DNA of 64,000 bases, taken from positions 5,033,633 to 5,097,632 of the forward strand of contig VFFE01007669.1 in NCBI GenBank assembly GCA_008921705.1, given 5' to 3'. This document shows positions 1 to 11,100 of this stretch, piece after piece (position 1 is the stretch's first letter; every line of letters begins with the position of its first letter). The stretch is from Burhinus oedicnemus. Its lineage: Eukaryota; Chordata; Aves; Charadriiformes; Burhinidae. A model generated the notes under the pieces. That model did no database searches, was not told where the DNA came from, and saw only the letters and a list, made by a program, of their open reading frames with translations. A program made the translations under genes and the position numbers.

Positions 1-773
1 AAAGTTCTAGGAGCGTGTTTTTTCCTGCTACAGATACCTCCAAAAACTCTCATGTATGCAGACAAATACTGTGTTGCATCCTCTTACAGTAAAATTTTAT
101 AATTACATTAATTTATAAAAAGGTATGATAAAAATGTAAATTGTTTATAAATTTTATAACAAAATCATACCCTTTAGTTAGGCTGTGATCCAAATTCATA
201 CATTTTTAATAGATCGCTATTTTGGCTGCTAGAAACAGGTATTAGTACCTTTCATTATCCTCACACTAAAGATTAAACTAAGGATCTTGAACAGATGATA
301 CACTGAAATATGAGGATGCCACATGCAAGAAGTTTTAAATTAAGATGACACCTTTAAAAATAATTGCACTGAAAACCTTAGTAATCTGGTCTTATATTAA
401 AATAATGCAATCCCTTTATTGGAGCTTGCTCTTTGACCATCTACTGAATGGACTCTAATCCCTGGTAGTTTTCTGACTTCTTTCTAATTTGAACAGAAAT
501 TTTACTCCTGAAAGAAGGCAAAACTAAACTGAGGCTACCACTTCCACTTGCTTTCCACCGTAGTGTTCTGTGGCACAGCCCAGCATAGCATTTAGATGTT
601 TGCAGTCATTTGGCTAGTAAAGACCTGAACCAAAGCCCACCAACATTAACAGGAGATTCCCATGGACTTCACTAGAACTTGGATCAAACCATAAATGTGT
701 CCATGGCACTTAAAAGTGGCAAACGCAAAAGGATCAACATTTGAGGCAGACGCCATACCAAAAGCTTACCTAC
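1..773 (-). other. KLHL23: KLHL23 intron (partial)
   Basis: This AT-rich sequence lies downstream of the KLHL23 exon donor on the minus strand. I see no kelch-encoding exon or other gene in it, so the remaining KLHL23 exons must lie beyond the left edge of the window. Confidence 0.7.
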
Positions 774-1986
774 CTTTGATCATGTTTGCAATAGGAAACC
801 ATTTCTTTTTTAAAGGATCGTAGAATTCAGCTTCTTGCACGGGAGCTCCCTTTCGGTAACCACCCAACGCGTAGACGCAGCCACTCAAGGAAACTGCACA
901 GTGGTAATACCTCGCGTCAAGCATGGGGCAGCCTTCTGTCCAGTCATCTCTCTCGCTGTTATATATCCACACGGTGTCAAGGGCTTCGATGCTCTCCGTT
1001 CTATAACCTCCTGTCACATATATGTCTGGTCCCAAGCTAGTGACCCCATAGCTCTCTCTGGTGTGATCCGGCATCTCTGTTCCCTGGACCCATGCGTTGG
1101 TTAAAGGATCCCAAACATGCACTTCTGACAAGGGATGCCAATAATATCCTCCAATCACATACATGGCTGCTGTGGGTCTTCTGGAAAAACCCTTGGGATT
1201 GGGGTTCAGGGCACTGTATATGAGCGACCTTATCTTACTGTCATTAAGCCGGCATTTTTTTTGCAGGCTTAAAGCTGACCTCAAATACATGTTATCTAAG
1301 TCTACTTTGATGCAGCTCAGCAGTTCACAGACGTCTTCAATTCTTTCTTCCACGTTGTGCGCAACCCACTTAACGACAGCTTCGATGGCTGCCTCTTCTT
1401 TCCAAATATTGAGATTCTCTCTGGACAGAATAAAAAAGAGCTTCTCCTTGCCAATGTCCAGAAACTCCTCCTGCTTCCACACTTCTTCGAACTGCCATAA
1501 CAATATCCTCCTGGACTCTTTTTCTAGCTCCGAGCAATCGTGGTATTCCGCAAAGGAGTGCATCCCTATGCAGTTATCAGTATCTAAGTGCCTCACCAGA
1601 AACTGCTCGCAGGCTTTCTTTACCGCCACGAACTGGAGGAGGTCTGCAGCCTGGAGTAGGCTTTGGACATTTCTCTTTGTTATCTGGATCTGCGATGTGT
1701 ATACATAATTCACGAGGGCTTCCAGGACGGCATGGCTGAGCCCGGGAAGTCTGATCTGGTTTTTAGATTTCTCTTTCATATCGGCTGTGAACATGGCCTT
1801 AAAATAACTGCTGCAAGCCGCTAAGGCGGCTCTGTGGCAGTGGAAGATGACCCCCGAAGCGCTCTGCAGGGTGATGTCGGTGAACAGCCCGTCCAGGTAG
1901 AACGCCCGGAACGCCTCCAGGAAATCGGCGGGGTGAGCGGCGTCCCGGTAGAGGTACGCGTACTCCTCCTGCCCGGCCGCTGCCAT
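774..1986 (-). CDS. KLHL23: Kelch-like protein 23, first coding exon (partial gene)
   Basis: A BTB-BACK-Kelch protein. By family it is expected to act as a substrate adaptor for a CUL3 ubiquitin ligase; its specific substrate is not evident. From the ATG at 1986 the exon encodes about 404 residues: BTB domain about 25-130, BACK domain about 137-240, then the first kelch repeats from about 275 with the typical Gly-Gly doublets (VIGGYY, VTGGYR, ALGGYR). Human KLHL23 is 558 aa and reads almost colinearly. An upstream in-frame GTG at 1995 could extend the frame by three residues, but the ATG at 1986 sits in a good Kozak context (GCGGCGATGG) and matches the human N terminus. The exon ends in phase 1 at an AAAG|gtaggt donor (774/773). 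The rest of the kelch propeller is outside the window. It lies downstream of PHOSPHO2 in the same orientation, as in human, where a PHOSPHO2-KLHL23 readthrough locus is annotated. Confidence 0.97.
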
Positions 1987-2420
1987 CGCCGCCACCGCGC
2001 ACGACAGCGGGCAGCCGGGCCGGGCCGTGCGGAGCCGCCGGCCGGTACCGCCGCCCCGGGCTCCCCGCGGCTTTGTCCGCGCCCCGCAGAGCCGCTCCGC
2101 GAAGCCCCGCCGCCCTCCGGCTCCCGGCCCGCCCCGCGCGGCCTCCCCGCCGCGCTACTTACGCCCGGGCGGAGCGCGGCGGCCCCGTGACCATCTTTGG
2201 AAGAGCCGCTGCCCGCGGGAGGCGGCGGGGCCGGAGCGGCAGCTCCTATTTTGGTGCCCTGCCCTGGCCTGGCCTCCCCCGCGGACCCCGGCGTCCAGCC
2301 CGGCCCCCGCCCGCCGGGGAACCTCCGGCCGAACGGCTGCTGCTGCCCGGGGGCAGGGGGTTAAAAGGCTGGCCGCGATGATGACATGAGGCCCGGCCGC
2401 TGTCGGCCGTATTAGGGACA
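1980..2420 (-). promoter_or_regulatory. KLHL23: CpG-island promoter of KLHL23
   Basis: This is a dense GC/CpG stretch immediately 5' of the KLHL23 ATG on the minus strand. It contains a perfect CArG box at 2245-2254 (CCTATTTTGG). No clear TATA box is seen. The start site is inferred to lie between about 2000 and 2260. Confidence 0.75.
2245..2254. promoter_or_regulatory. CArG box (candidate SRF site)
   Basis: CCTATTTTGG matches the CC(A/T)6GG consensus exactly and lies about 260 bp upstream of the KLHL23 ATG, inside the CpG island. SRF binding is inference. Confidence 0.45.
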
Positions 2421-5400
2421 GAAGCAGATGCCTGGGGAGCGTCACCAGCTTGGTGGCTCTCAGCCACACAACAAAGCAAGGAGGCCTTCGACTGCCACTA
2501 ACAGCGACCTGAAGCCGCCTCTCGCAGGGGCACCTCGCTCTCCCAGCCGCTCGGAGGAGCGATGCTGGGAACGGCAGCGAGATCCAGGGGCTCCCCCGTT
2601 ACAGAAAGACGGGATTCGAGAGGGGGCGGCCAGAGCTCTCAGAACACCTGAACCTGGCAGGGTGCAAAGGCCAGTCACAAACTATGCTGACAAACAGACT
2701 CCAACTATAAGCAAATTATTCAGGAAGAAGGTTATACTGGCTTTCACTACTTCTGAAAATGCGGTTCACAACTTAAGAAGTCTTTTTCTTCTCTGCTAGG
2801 CAAAACATTTTTTGCGATGGAAGCCGTTAAGAGTATTTGAAGCACAGCATCCTCTGGGTTTAAGCAGCTGTGCTCCCTCCTTCACCTGCAGCATGGTTTG
2901 CATCCTTTGGATCCAGCAGCCAGACTCCCCCAGCCCTGCCAGAGCTCTCATAGATTGAAAGGACAGGCAGTGGTTTCTCCTACCAAAAGGAGGTGGATAT
3001 TTGTTATTATTAGCTAAGTGCCAGCAATACCCAAAAGGAGAGCTCCTGCTCTACACAGATTCTTTAGCATGAACTAAAGAAGGACTCTGAACTGGAAAGT
3101 GTATATGGACATACCCCTCTACCATCCTTTCCCACGTGCTAACTGTGCAACAGGACTCACCCTTGGACTCTACATAGTAACACAAGACATAAATGAGCTG
3201 ATAAAAAAAAAAACCCACACACCCCAACAAACCCTTCACACATCTTTGCCTTCAGTTTTTCAGCCACTCTTGACGCATTGTTAGCCCAGGGAATCAGAGT
3301 TTTGTGCTGTAACCCCGGAATTAGCAGCAGCCCTGCTGTCTCTGACCTGGGGCTGTCCCTCTGCTACATGACTCACTCCATTTCTTTCTCTGGAGCATTC
3401 CCTTGTACAGCCCTCAGTCTGTTTCTACATCCCCATGCCAACAGCTTTGTTTTGCTGTGGTTTTGCACTTTTCATTTCATCAGCTTCCTATGGACAAGCA
3501 GGAACTTCTCCCAGGTCTTGGCCATCCTACTAGCGCATAACGCTAAGTACTCTTCGCAGTAGCTGGTATATGATAGCAGATCTATTACCATACAGAAAAT
3601 TCCCCATGCACACGTACGCCTTCTGTTACGCATTTCTTTTCATAACATCTTTACCTAAGTCATCTCCCTCCCAGAGAGCACGTTGATTTAAACCACCAGC
3701 CAGTCTGGAGGTCAGCAACACTAAGTACCGAACGTGCGTCCCTTCCAGGAGCTTCTCCCTTTCTCTTTTGGCTAGGTTACCAGCTTAAACCAGCTTCACC
3801 CTTGGGAGACACTGATCTCCCCTCTCTTATACCCAAATGTGGAAAAATTTGGTAATTGTGGTGCTTCAGAAAAGTTCTCTCTTCTCTTTTATTAAGAGGA
3901 AAAAAAAACCCCAAAACCTCATATTAATAGCTTAATGGCCTACCTACTGGAAATGAAAGATATCTTCTGTCTCCAACATGCACTTCCCTAGCAAATAACA
4001 TCAGCTCTACCCTCTGCTTGAAGTGATTAGATGGTAATTGCTAATATTTCAAGTAGTCTACTTTGCTTAATCTACTCTCAACTCCTGCTTGGGTACTTTC
4101 ATCAAAACCACAAAAAACACCCCTTTTTGAGCATGAAGATTAATTTCTCACTCAATTTCTCACTCTCACAGCAAACTACGAGGTATGTTCCTTAAGGCTA
4201 AAAGAACAATAGTTAATAAAAGTAGAAGAAAAAGCTGAATAATTATTCATATACTCGTTTTTTGTTTGTTTGTTTTTAAGGAAGCAGTAACAGATCTCTG
4301 GAAAAACTGTAAGCAAGCTGTCTCACAACTAAGTTCTGAAAAGCACAGAAGAAACCGGCACAGAATCTGGAACATTTGAGCAGCACATCTAGAATGAAGG
4401 AGATACACAACTCTTCTTAAAAAAAAAAACAAAAACCAAAAAAAACCCCACAGTTACCATACAAAATTGTATGATGCAACAGCCACTACCATTCTTTTGT
4501 ATGACCTGTGAGACAACTTAAACCTGCCACACCTTGAGACCCACCAGTTCTTCAGATGCTGTCTTTGTGCGTTTGCACAAGACAAAAGGGCAAGATCTCC
4601 AATACAAACATCTCATGCACCTTTCAAATAACCAGATTAAAGCAATGCTCCTGAGAATTCAAGTATACTATTCTGGACATCTTAGACAACAGACTGTTCA
4701 AAGCAACCTGCTACAATTCATTAAAGTAGGTGAAAGGCTAAAAGCAGGACCATTTACAAGGAAGTAATCAAAGGAAATCTTTATTTATATACACTATCAG
4801 ACTAAAAACAGGCAAGACTACTCCTAAAAATCTTCAACTGAGAAAGGGAAGGTAGTGATAACATCAAATGTCAGTAAGAAAATGAGAACAATGCTGCACA
4901 GAAAACAGAGGAAGACAGCTACAGCAATCAGGCTGCTGAGCTACACCTCCGACATCTGCAACCCAAGTGCTGCAAAAGTTGAACTAATTTCTCAGTTATT
5001 AAGGCACTTAAACTAAACAGACATCAGTTCAATAGCAGACTACACAATCATTTTGGACCTTTTGCGGGACTATAAGAAGGAAAACATTTGACATGAAAAT
5101 ACATGATTTAACTTTAATGAGACTTATTTTTAGTATCTCTAAATGCATAGGCCAACTCTTGGGGCTCATCTCACTGTGAGTGGTAAGGAGAAAGACTGCA
5201 TGTTCACAAATGGTTCCTTGAACTATTTCAAGACAGAACAATTCTGTTAAAAAGTTAAAATGGGCACAGATGTTCCCTTCCAGCCTGTCAGAGAGGATTA
5301 TACTATAGATATGGACAAGAGTGAAGAGGCAAAAATCAGTGCAAACATGTATACATGTGCATGTTTCTGTGGGCTGTGCATTGCAGCAGAAACCCAGCAA

Positions 5401-5690
5401 GAAAAAAAGCACCTGACTGACTCAGAGCTGTCAGCATGGAAGATCAAAACAGCGCTAGCTCTACATGGAGTGGCAGCAGCACGCTGTCAGGGCGGTAGTC
5501 AGGAGAATGGGAGAGCGACTTTTCTTTAAACAGAACAGCAACGTCCTTACTGCTCTCCAGAAAGGAAGGAGTCTGACTAATGAAGGTGTTAGCTGAAGGC
5601 TCACACCTACACTTGTGTTCACTCTCTCCAGGCCCTTTCAGGAACAGGTGACACAGGCCAGCAAAATACATTACACAAATCAGGTGTGTT
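2421..5690. other. Intergenic region between PHOSPHO2 and KLHL23
   Basis: Mostly unique AT-rich sequence with short A- and T-rich runs and a GTTT run near 4262. Several short open frames occur on both strands, but none has a recognisable domain, good splice sites or homology that I can see. If a PHOSPHO2-KLHL23 readthrough transcript exists in this species, the region would be part of its intron. Confidence 0.6.
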
Positions 5691-5712
5691 GCTTTTGTCA
5701 GTGACAGTAACT

Positions 5713-5718
5713 TTTATT
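5713..5718 (-). terminator. PHOSPHO2: Poly(A) signal of PHOSPHO2
   Basis: TTTATT on the plus strand reads AATAAA on the minus strand. It lies about 570 bp downstream of the PHOSPHO2 stop codon, giving a plausible 3' UTR from 6287 to about 5695. Confidence 0.5.
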
Positions 5719-6287
5719 GTCTTTACAATACAAGATCATACAAACTATTAAAAGGTAATTTTGTTTGGTAAAATATTTAGTATATTGAAAATATAAATGC
5801 ATCGTCAGATCAAACAAGATTATAAGCATACCAAATAATTTACAAAATTAAACATTTATCCTGATCAAGGAAGTATAAAAGCCAACAGTTCCAGAACCAT
5901 GCTCCTGGCACCTGATGTTTTTTAAGTAAAGAATTTCATTCTTCTGTGCACTAATCCTACTCCTTCCCCTAAGCACGTGGAACAGAAAAGGTCAGTTATG
6001 TAGTTGATAAAGGCTTGAGGGGGGAGGGGGAAGACTAAGATTAATGGCAATTCCTCTTGCAACCCCCCTTCTCCACTTATGTTGGAGTGTGCACTATGTT
6101 AGAAAGCCATTTTAACTTCACTTTCCCACTATTGCCAAGATTGAATATAAACAGTTTTATATTGTATTTAAAAAACATGAGTTCACCTAACAGCCCAATT
6201 TTACAATTTTGTGCTTTTATACACATGCAGTTTTTCTCACCCAGGAAGATAAAATATAACTATATTAGTTTCCTGTTATTATTTGAA

Positions 6288-7013
6288 TTATTCCTTTATA
6301 AGCAGTTTCAGATAAGACATGATGTCAATAGCAGATGACCAAACTAGAACAGAACACTCTACAGGACTGAGATCTTGGGCCAGCTGAGAAATCTTTTTCT
6401 CCAAGGTATACCCTTGCCTGGCCATAGCAACGTCATCCTTCTTCAAAAACATTACTGGACATAAGTCATTCCCACCATCACCTATATATACAACTTGTGT
6501 ATAACTTACTCCTCGCTCCAACTGTTTATCTAGAAATTCTTTTAAAACTTTCCTTTTGCAAAGGTTTTTAGGGCACTTTGCACAATGGTGAGCATGGAAG
6601 TTCTGTACAGTAAGATAGCCAGTACTGCTGAATGCTGCAGGGTTTGTAAACACTTCATCAAACACCTCACGGAAGTCAGCAGCTTTCAAAATCCAGTCAA
6701 TAAATACTGTATTAGAATCTGAAACAATTATGCAGTCAAACAACTCTTTGTTCTCGCCAATAAAACCCAGAAGATCTACCATTCCCGCAGTGAAAGGAAT
6801 TGTTGTCATGGTCCTTTTCATCTCATCTTCTTTGACGCCATTGTCTCCCAAGTAGACAAAGACTCTGCCCATATATTCTGTCCAATGTCCTCGTTGGTAG
6901 GAGTTTCTTAATCCATTAGGAAGTTTTTTCTCAGGAGCACATTTCACAATCCAGGTATCACTATTTTCATCTATGATTGTATGGTCAAAATCAAAAACCA
7001 ACAGAAATTTCAT
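6288..7013 (-). CDS. PHOSPHO2: Pyridoxal phosphate phosphatase PHOSPHO2
   Basis: A HAD-superfamily phosphatase of the PHOSPHO family. Human PHOSPHO2 removes phosphate from pyridoxal 5'-phosphate. The protein is 241 aa, the same length as the human protein, and is encoded by one exon. HAD motif I is DFDHT at residues 8-12, with Asp8 as the expected nucleophile and Asp10 as the acid/base. Motif II is SDSN at 98-101. The Mg-binding motif IV is GDGGND at 178-183. Cysteine/histidine residues around 140-152 (HAHHCAKCPKNLC) are typical of the family. The ATG at 7013 follows an acceptor (ttctgacag|ctATG), so a leader intron separates it from a non-coding first exon in the CpG island near 8.05 kb. There is no signal peptide, so the protein is expected to be cytosolic. 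It is divergent from CFAP210, as in human. Confidence 0.98.
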   Translation of the reverse strand: MKFLLVFDFDHTIIDENSDTWIVKCAPEKKLPNGLRNSYQRGHWTEYMGRVFVYLGDNGVKEDEMKRTMTTIPFTAGMVDLLGFIGENKELFDCIIVSDSNTVFIDWILKAADFREVFDEVFTNPAAFSSTGYLTVQNFHAHHCAKCPKNLCKRKVLKEFLDKQLERGVSYTQVVYIGDGGNDLCPVMFLKKDDVAMARQGYTLEKKISQLAQDLSPVECSVLVWSSAIDIMSYLKLLIKE

Positions 7014-7015
7014 AG

Positions 7016-8034
7016 CTGTCAGAAAATAGCTTCCAAAACAAACAAAAAAAGAGAATTATTTATATAAACCAAAGTACTGAATTCCTACCCTGATGTTGTG
7101 CTCAGAAGAGAAAAATTCTGCAAGAAAACGAAGCATTAGGACAAATATCTAATCAAAGTAAACCATTTATGGCCACTACAGCTATGGGAAGTTGTGCTGA
7201 AGTTAAAAAAGCAGTCTTTAAAGGTCAAAGTTCTACCTCAGTATCAAACTTCTGTTAAAAATAGACAATATGAAAGTATCTAAACTCGTGCTGCATAATT
7301 ACTAACACTTGCTAACACAGAGTCAATCTTCCAGGACTCATGCACCATCAGTTTGGCCAACGGTTCTAAATTTCTCCATCATCACTTGCCAACGCAACCA
7401 AACTGGGATTCTCCCAGCAAAACACCTTAAGAGATACTTCAAAAGGAAACTACTACTGAGCAGTCTTTTTAACGAGGACACACCAAATCAAAGCAGCCAA
7501 CGAAAAGAAATACTACCATTTGCGTATCGGGGGGCGGGGGAACAACAACCCAAAAAACGGTCTGCTTGCTGTAGTCTTGCTACTTCAGCACCTACAGCCC
7601 ACCTCCGGGCTACGGAAATCACTGGGAGCAGGAGACGCCTCGTACCGAGAGCCGTTCCCTCACCGGCCCGTCCTCTCACACCCGTAACACAAGCACCGCC
7701 GCTTCCTCAGCCCCAGGCGTCCCTCAGGGCCAGCGCCCAAGCCAGCAGGCCGCGCAGCCACATAAGCAGCCCCCTCCCAACCGCAGCACAGCGGCCGCTG
7801 CCGCCTGCCCGGGGCGCAACGACCGGGCCGAGGGGTAAAGCACAGTAGCACCGGGGTCGCCCGAGGGGCGGGGCGGGCCTGGGCTGGGCGAGGCGGCGGA
7901 TGGGGGGGAGGGGGGAACAGAGCGCAGCACCGCCAGGGGGGTCTCGGCAGCGGACCGAAAGCCCGTGAGGGAAAGGAGCAGAGCCGTTACGGCCCGCGCG
8001 CCCCCCGCCAACGCCAGCACTGCCCCCGACCCAC
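7016..8034 (-). other. PHOSPHO2: PHOSPHO2 leader intron
   Basis: This lies between the acceptor at 7016 and a candidate donor at 8034 (GCGGAG|gtgggt on the minus strand). The distal third is CpG-rich. Long open frames at 7.3-8.3 kb reflect GC composition only. Confidence 0.55.
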
Positions 8035-8095
8035 CTCCGCGCCCGCCGCTTCCGGCTCCCTCCGCCTGAGTCCCGCCCGCTACGTGCCTCAAGCC
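8035..8095 (-). other. PHOSPHO2: Candidate non-coding first exon of PHOSPHO2
   Basis: It is inferred from the consensus donor on the minus strand at 8035/8034 and the acceptor just before the PHOSPHO2 ATG. The 5' limit is approximate. An ETS motif (CTTCCGG, 8049-8055) lies within it. Confidence 0.4.
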
Positions 8096-8124
8096 CACGT
8101 CATCACGTGACTCCCCGCCGCCGG

Positions 8125-8137
8125 GTCGCCTGGCAAC
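8125..8137 (+). promoter_or_regulatory. CFAP210: X-box (RFX site) of CFAP210
   Basis: GTCGCC-T-GGCAAC is an inverted pair of RFX half-sites: one perfect (GGCAAC) and one with a single mismatch to GTTGCC, with a 1-bp spacer. It lies 33 bp upstream of the CFAP210 ATG. RFX factors control many ciliary genes, which fits a ciliary axoneme protein. Binding is inferred. Confidence 0.6.
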
Positions 8138-8170
8138 GGCGCGCGTCCCCGGGCGGCGCGGCTCGGGGCC

Positions 8171-11100
8171 ATGGCGGCGGCGGCGCGAGCCGGGCGCCCC
8201 CGCGGGAGGCGGCGGCGGCAGCAGCAGGCCCGTGAGTGTGGCTTCTCCCGCGGGCACCGGGACCCGGGGCGGGGACAGCGCCGAGCCCGTAGCCGCACCG
8301 GCTGCAGAGGGCTCCGGGAGGCTGCAGGGGCGTTCCTTGTCCCCGTGTCCAGGGTGACTCCCCCGAAACCTGCCGGCAGCCAGACAGGCTGTTTCTCCCT
8401 AAAAATTACCTAGAAAGAACTAACCTGAAACCAGTGGAGGTACGGTCTCGTCAACAGCTGAAGCTAGAGAAGAACTGGGTGCCTGGCAGTTCCCTATCTG
8501 CAGGGAGCAGCGCGTCAGTGTACCTTTACTTTTGGCCAGGCTACCTTCACCTGGGGCAGAGCGAGATCATCAGGTCTGGTCCCCACCAGAAGAGAAACAG
8601 AACAGCAACTGCATCTGAAACACAGGCTTTGACATCAGTAGCGCTGTAAGAGAAACCCTCCTTACATTTTAGACGCGGCATGTCAGTCTGCTGCAAACCA
8701 GAAGGAGAATTTCTAAGAGGACACCCCTCCGTGCGGAGGGCCACTTCCTTTGAAAACGCTGGTGACAGTTTGAAGGGCATTTCACAAAACCTAGTCATCG
8801 CCGACAAAAGCTGTATTTATGCATGCACGTCTGTATGTAAGCCTAATACAACAAAGAAATGCTAATCTTTCCAACAAATCAAGAAACCGTTCTACCAGGC
8901 AGATCCATTTGAGTAAATACAATGAGCGTGCAGGAAAAAGGTGGTGACGCACAGCCTGTGCCCAAACTGCTGCCTCATCCAGCCAGAAAAACGGCATCAC
9001 CGATATTCCCCCTTTCCTTTTGGGAATGCTCCCTGGTCCCTGCTGTTCTCAGAATCATGCCCAAGTGGCTTCCCTGGCTGGGAAGCGTTAGTTACCACCA
9101 GCCAAACCTGTACGCACACACAAACAGGGAAGGGGACATACAAGCAGTTAAAGTCAGCCAGTGCCACAGCCCAAGCACATACACTGGCCGTAGTTAGACT
9201 GCAGATACGGACAGCCTGTCTTAGCTCTGGGGTACCGGGATGGGGAGCATACCTGTTAGGATAACTCAGTGTTGTTACTACGCAGGAACTCAAACCCCGA
9301 TACAGGTTTGAACGTAGGATTTTCTGGTATCAAGTCATCTCAGTTATCTTTTCTTTCCTCTGCACAGCATCTCATCATTTGGAAGAAAATAACGTTCTAG
9401 ATGGATATTTTCTTCCAAATGAAGTAGATCTTCATCAGGTAATTGTATTGCCGAAAGCAGAATGGGAAAGGATTCAGGACAATCTTGACAGCACAACTAG
9501 AGAAGCAGCACGCATCCTCGCTGAGAAGAAAGAACGAGAAGAAATGCACTTACGCTCCAAAGCGGCTGTAAAAGACTGGCCCAATACCATTATGGTAACT
9601 ACAAGATATATTTGTAAACAAGGGGATTCATTTTCACATATGCAAAACTCCTCATGGTTAACATCTCTAGCTGTAGTCCCTTTAACATTCGCTTTTTAAA
9701 TACAGATTTTAACTAAACTCCATTTAAATACATTTAACATCTAACATCAACATTTTAATTAATGCAAAATTTAAAAAATTCTTAAAAACCAAACATTGAG
9801 TACATCACCTTCAGAATGCTTTATACGTTTTTAGCCATGGGCTTTAAATGTGATTTCTCATTTTATCTGCACTGTAGGGCCTGGCACAACGGAAACTTAA
9901 AGCCAAAAAATTACGTGAAGAAAGGGAAGAGGAAGAAAGAAAGCGACTTGATTTGGAAGAAGAACAGTTCCAAGCAGCAAAACGGAAGGAGGCTATTGAT
10001 CATGCCAAAACCTACCTATACTATCAGAACGAAAGAGTGAAAGGGTTACATGTTTGTTGACAACTTATAACTTTTAAATTCAAATTGCACCGAATTTCTT
10101 TAAACACTTCTGAACATGCAAATTATTTCAAATGTTCTCTTGCAGAGTGCGCTTCTACTTGCTGAGGTCCTAAAAGAAAGAGATGCTCAAGTTGAATTTA
10201 AAAAGTTAAAGTCAGATGTTAACAAAAAGAAGGATGAAGAAAAGGAACATGAACATAAAGAAACCATTCTCAGAGAGCAAGAAAAGGCTCATCAGCATTA
10301 TATGAATCAACAGGCACTACGCAGAGATCAGCTGGAACAGTAAGTAATAATTAATCAAAAGTAACCCCACTTTATTATTTACTTAAACTCTCTTCTCACA
10401 AATACATTCTGTAAGGTTTTTACAGAAACTTATTAATAATTTGATTCACAAATGTGACACTTTGAAAGAAAAATCCAGAGTGCCACAAAAGACCTTGCAT
10501 GAAAGGGAAAAGCTGTGATACGCAGTGTCTTTTATTTGCCAACAGTCTGCATGTAAAATCGCCTCTGGTAGGCATCAATAGGTTTTAATCAAACCATTAT
10601 TCAAAAGTTGTTACTGAAAGTGTACTTTAGCTCAGTTTTGGTCCCAGAAAAGGAAAAGGTTAAACCAGATTTTCCATTTGCCCGTAACTAGATTCCAGAG
10701 AACGCAACAGGAGAACGCATCACTGCCACCTCCATTCTTCCTCTCAGCTCTTACAGAATCCCTATGGAGGGGTGTCCAGTGGTATTCATAGGACTGGCCC
10801 TGGTGGTCTGGCAGAAGGAATCAAATTTCCTGAGGCAGAGGAAGGGTTCAAAGTCTGGTCTCACATATTCCAGGTCCAACACATAAATCCTTGCAGAACT
10901 TAGTATAGAACACTACCAGTTTAAGCTGTTGCTTGCATGACCAGAAGGAGAAGCGTAGATACGGTAGGACTTACTGGGGAAATCTTGTTCACTGAGAATG
11001 GTGCAGAGATAGGCCAGAACATTAAGAATGCAGTGGTGCTAATGGGTCATCCAGATAAAACTTGTTACCACTGGACCGCAAGCTGTGAGCATACCATACC

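Larger units (their letters stand above)
7640..8360. promoter_or_regulatory. Bidirectional CpG-island promoter PHOSPHO2 / CFAP210
   Basis: GC-rich, CpG-dense DNA between two head-to-head genes. Visible motifs are ETS CTTCCGG (8049-8055), the palindromic E-box TCACGTGA (8103-8110) and an RFX-type X-box (8125-8137). No TATA box is seen. The same head-to-head arrangement occurs in human. Confidence 0.8.

Noticed and set aside
1987..1995. GTG-initiated N-terminal extension of KLHL23
   Set aside because: The ATG at 1986 has a good Kozak context and fits the human start; a GTG start is not needed.
7309..8298. Several open frames of 60-180 codons between PHOSPHO2 and CFAP210
   Set aside because: They lie in the PHOSPHO2 leader intron and the CpG island, with low-complexity Pro/Arg/Ala composition and no homology seen.
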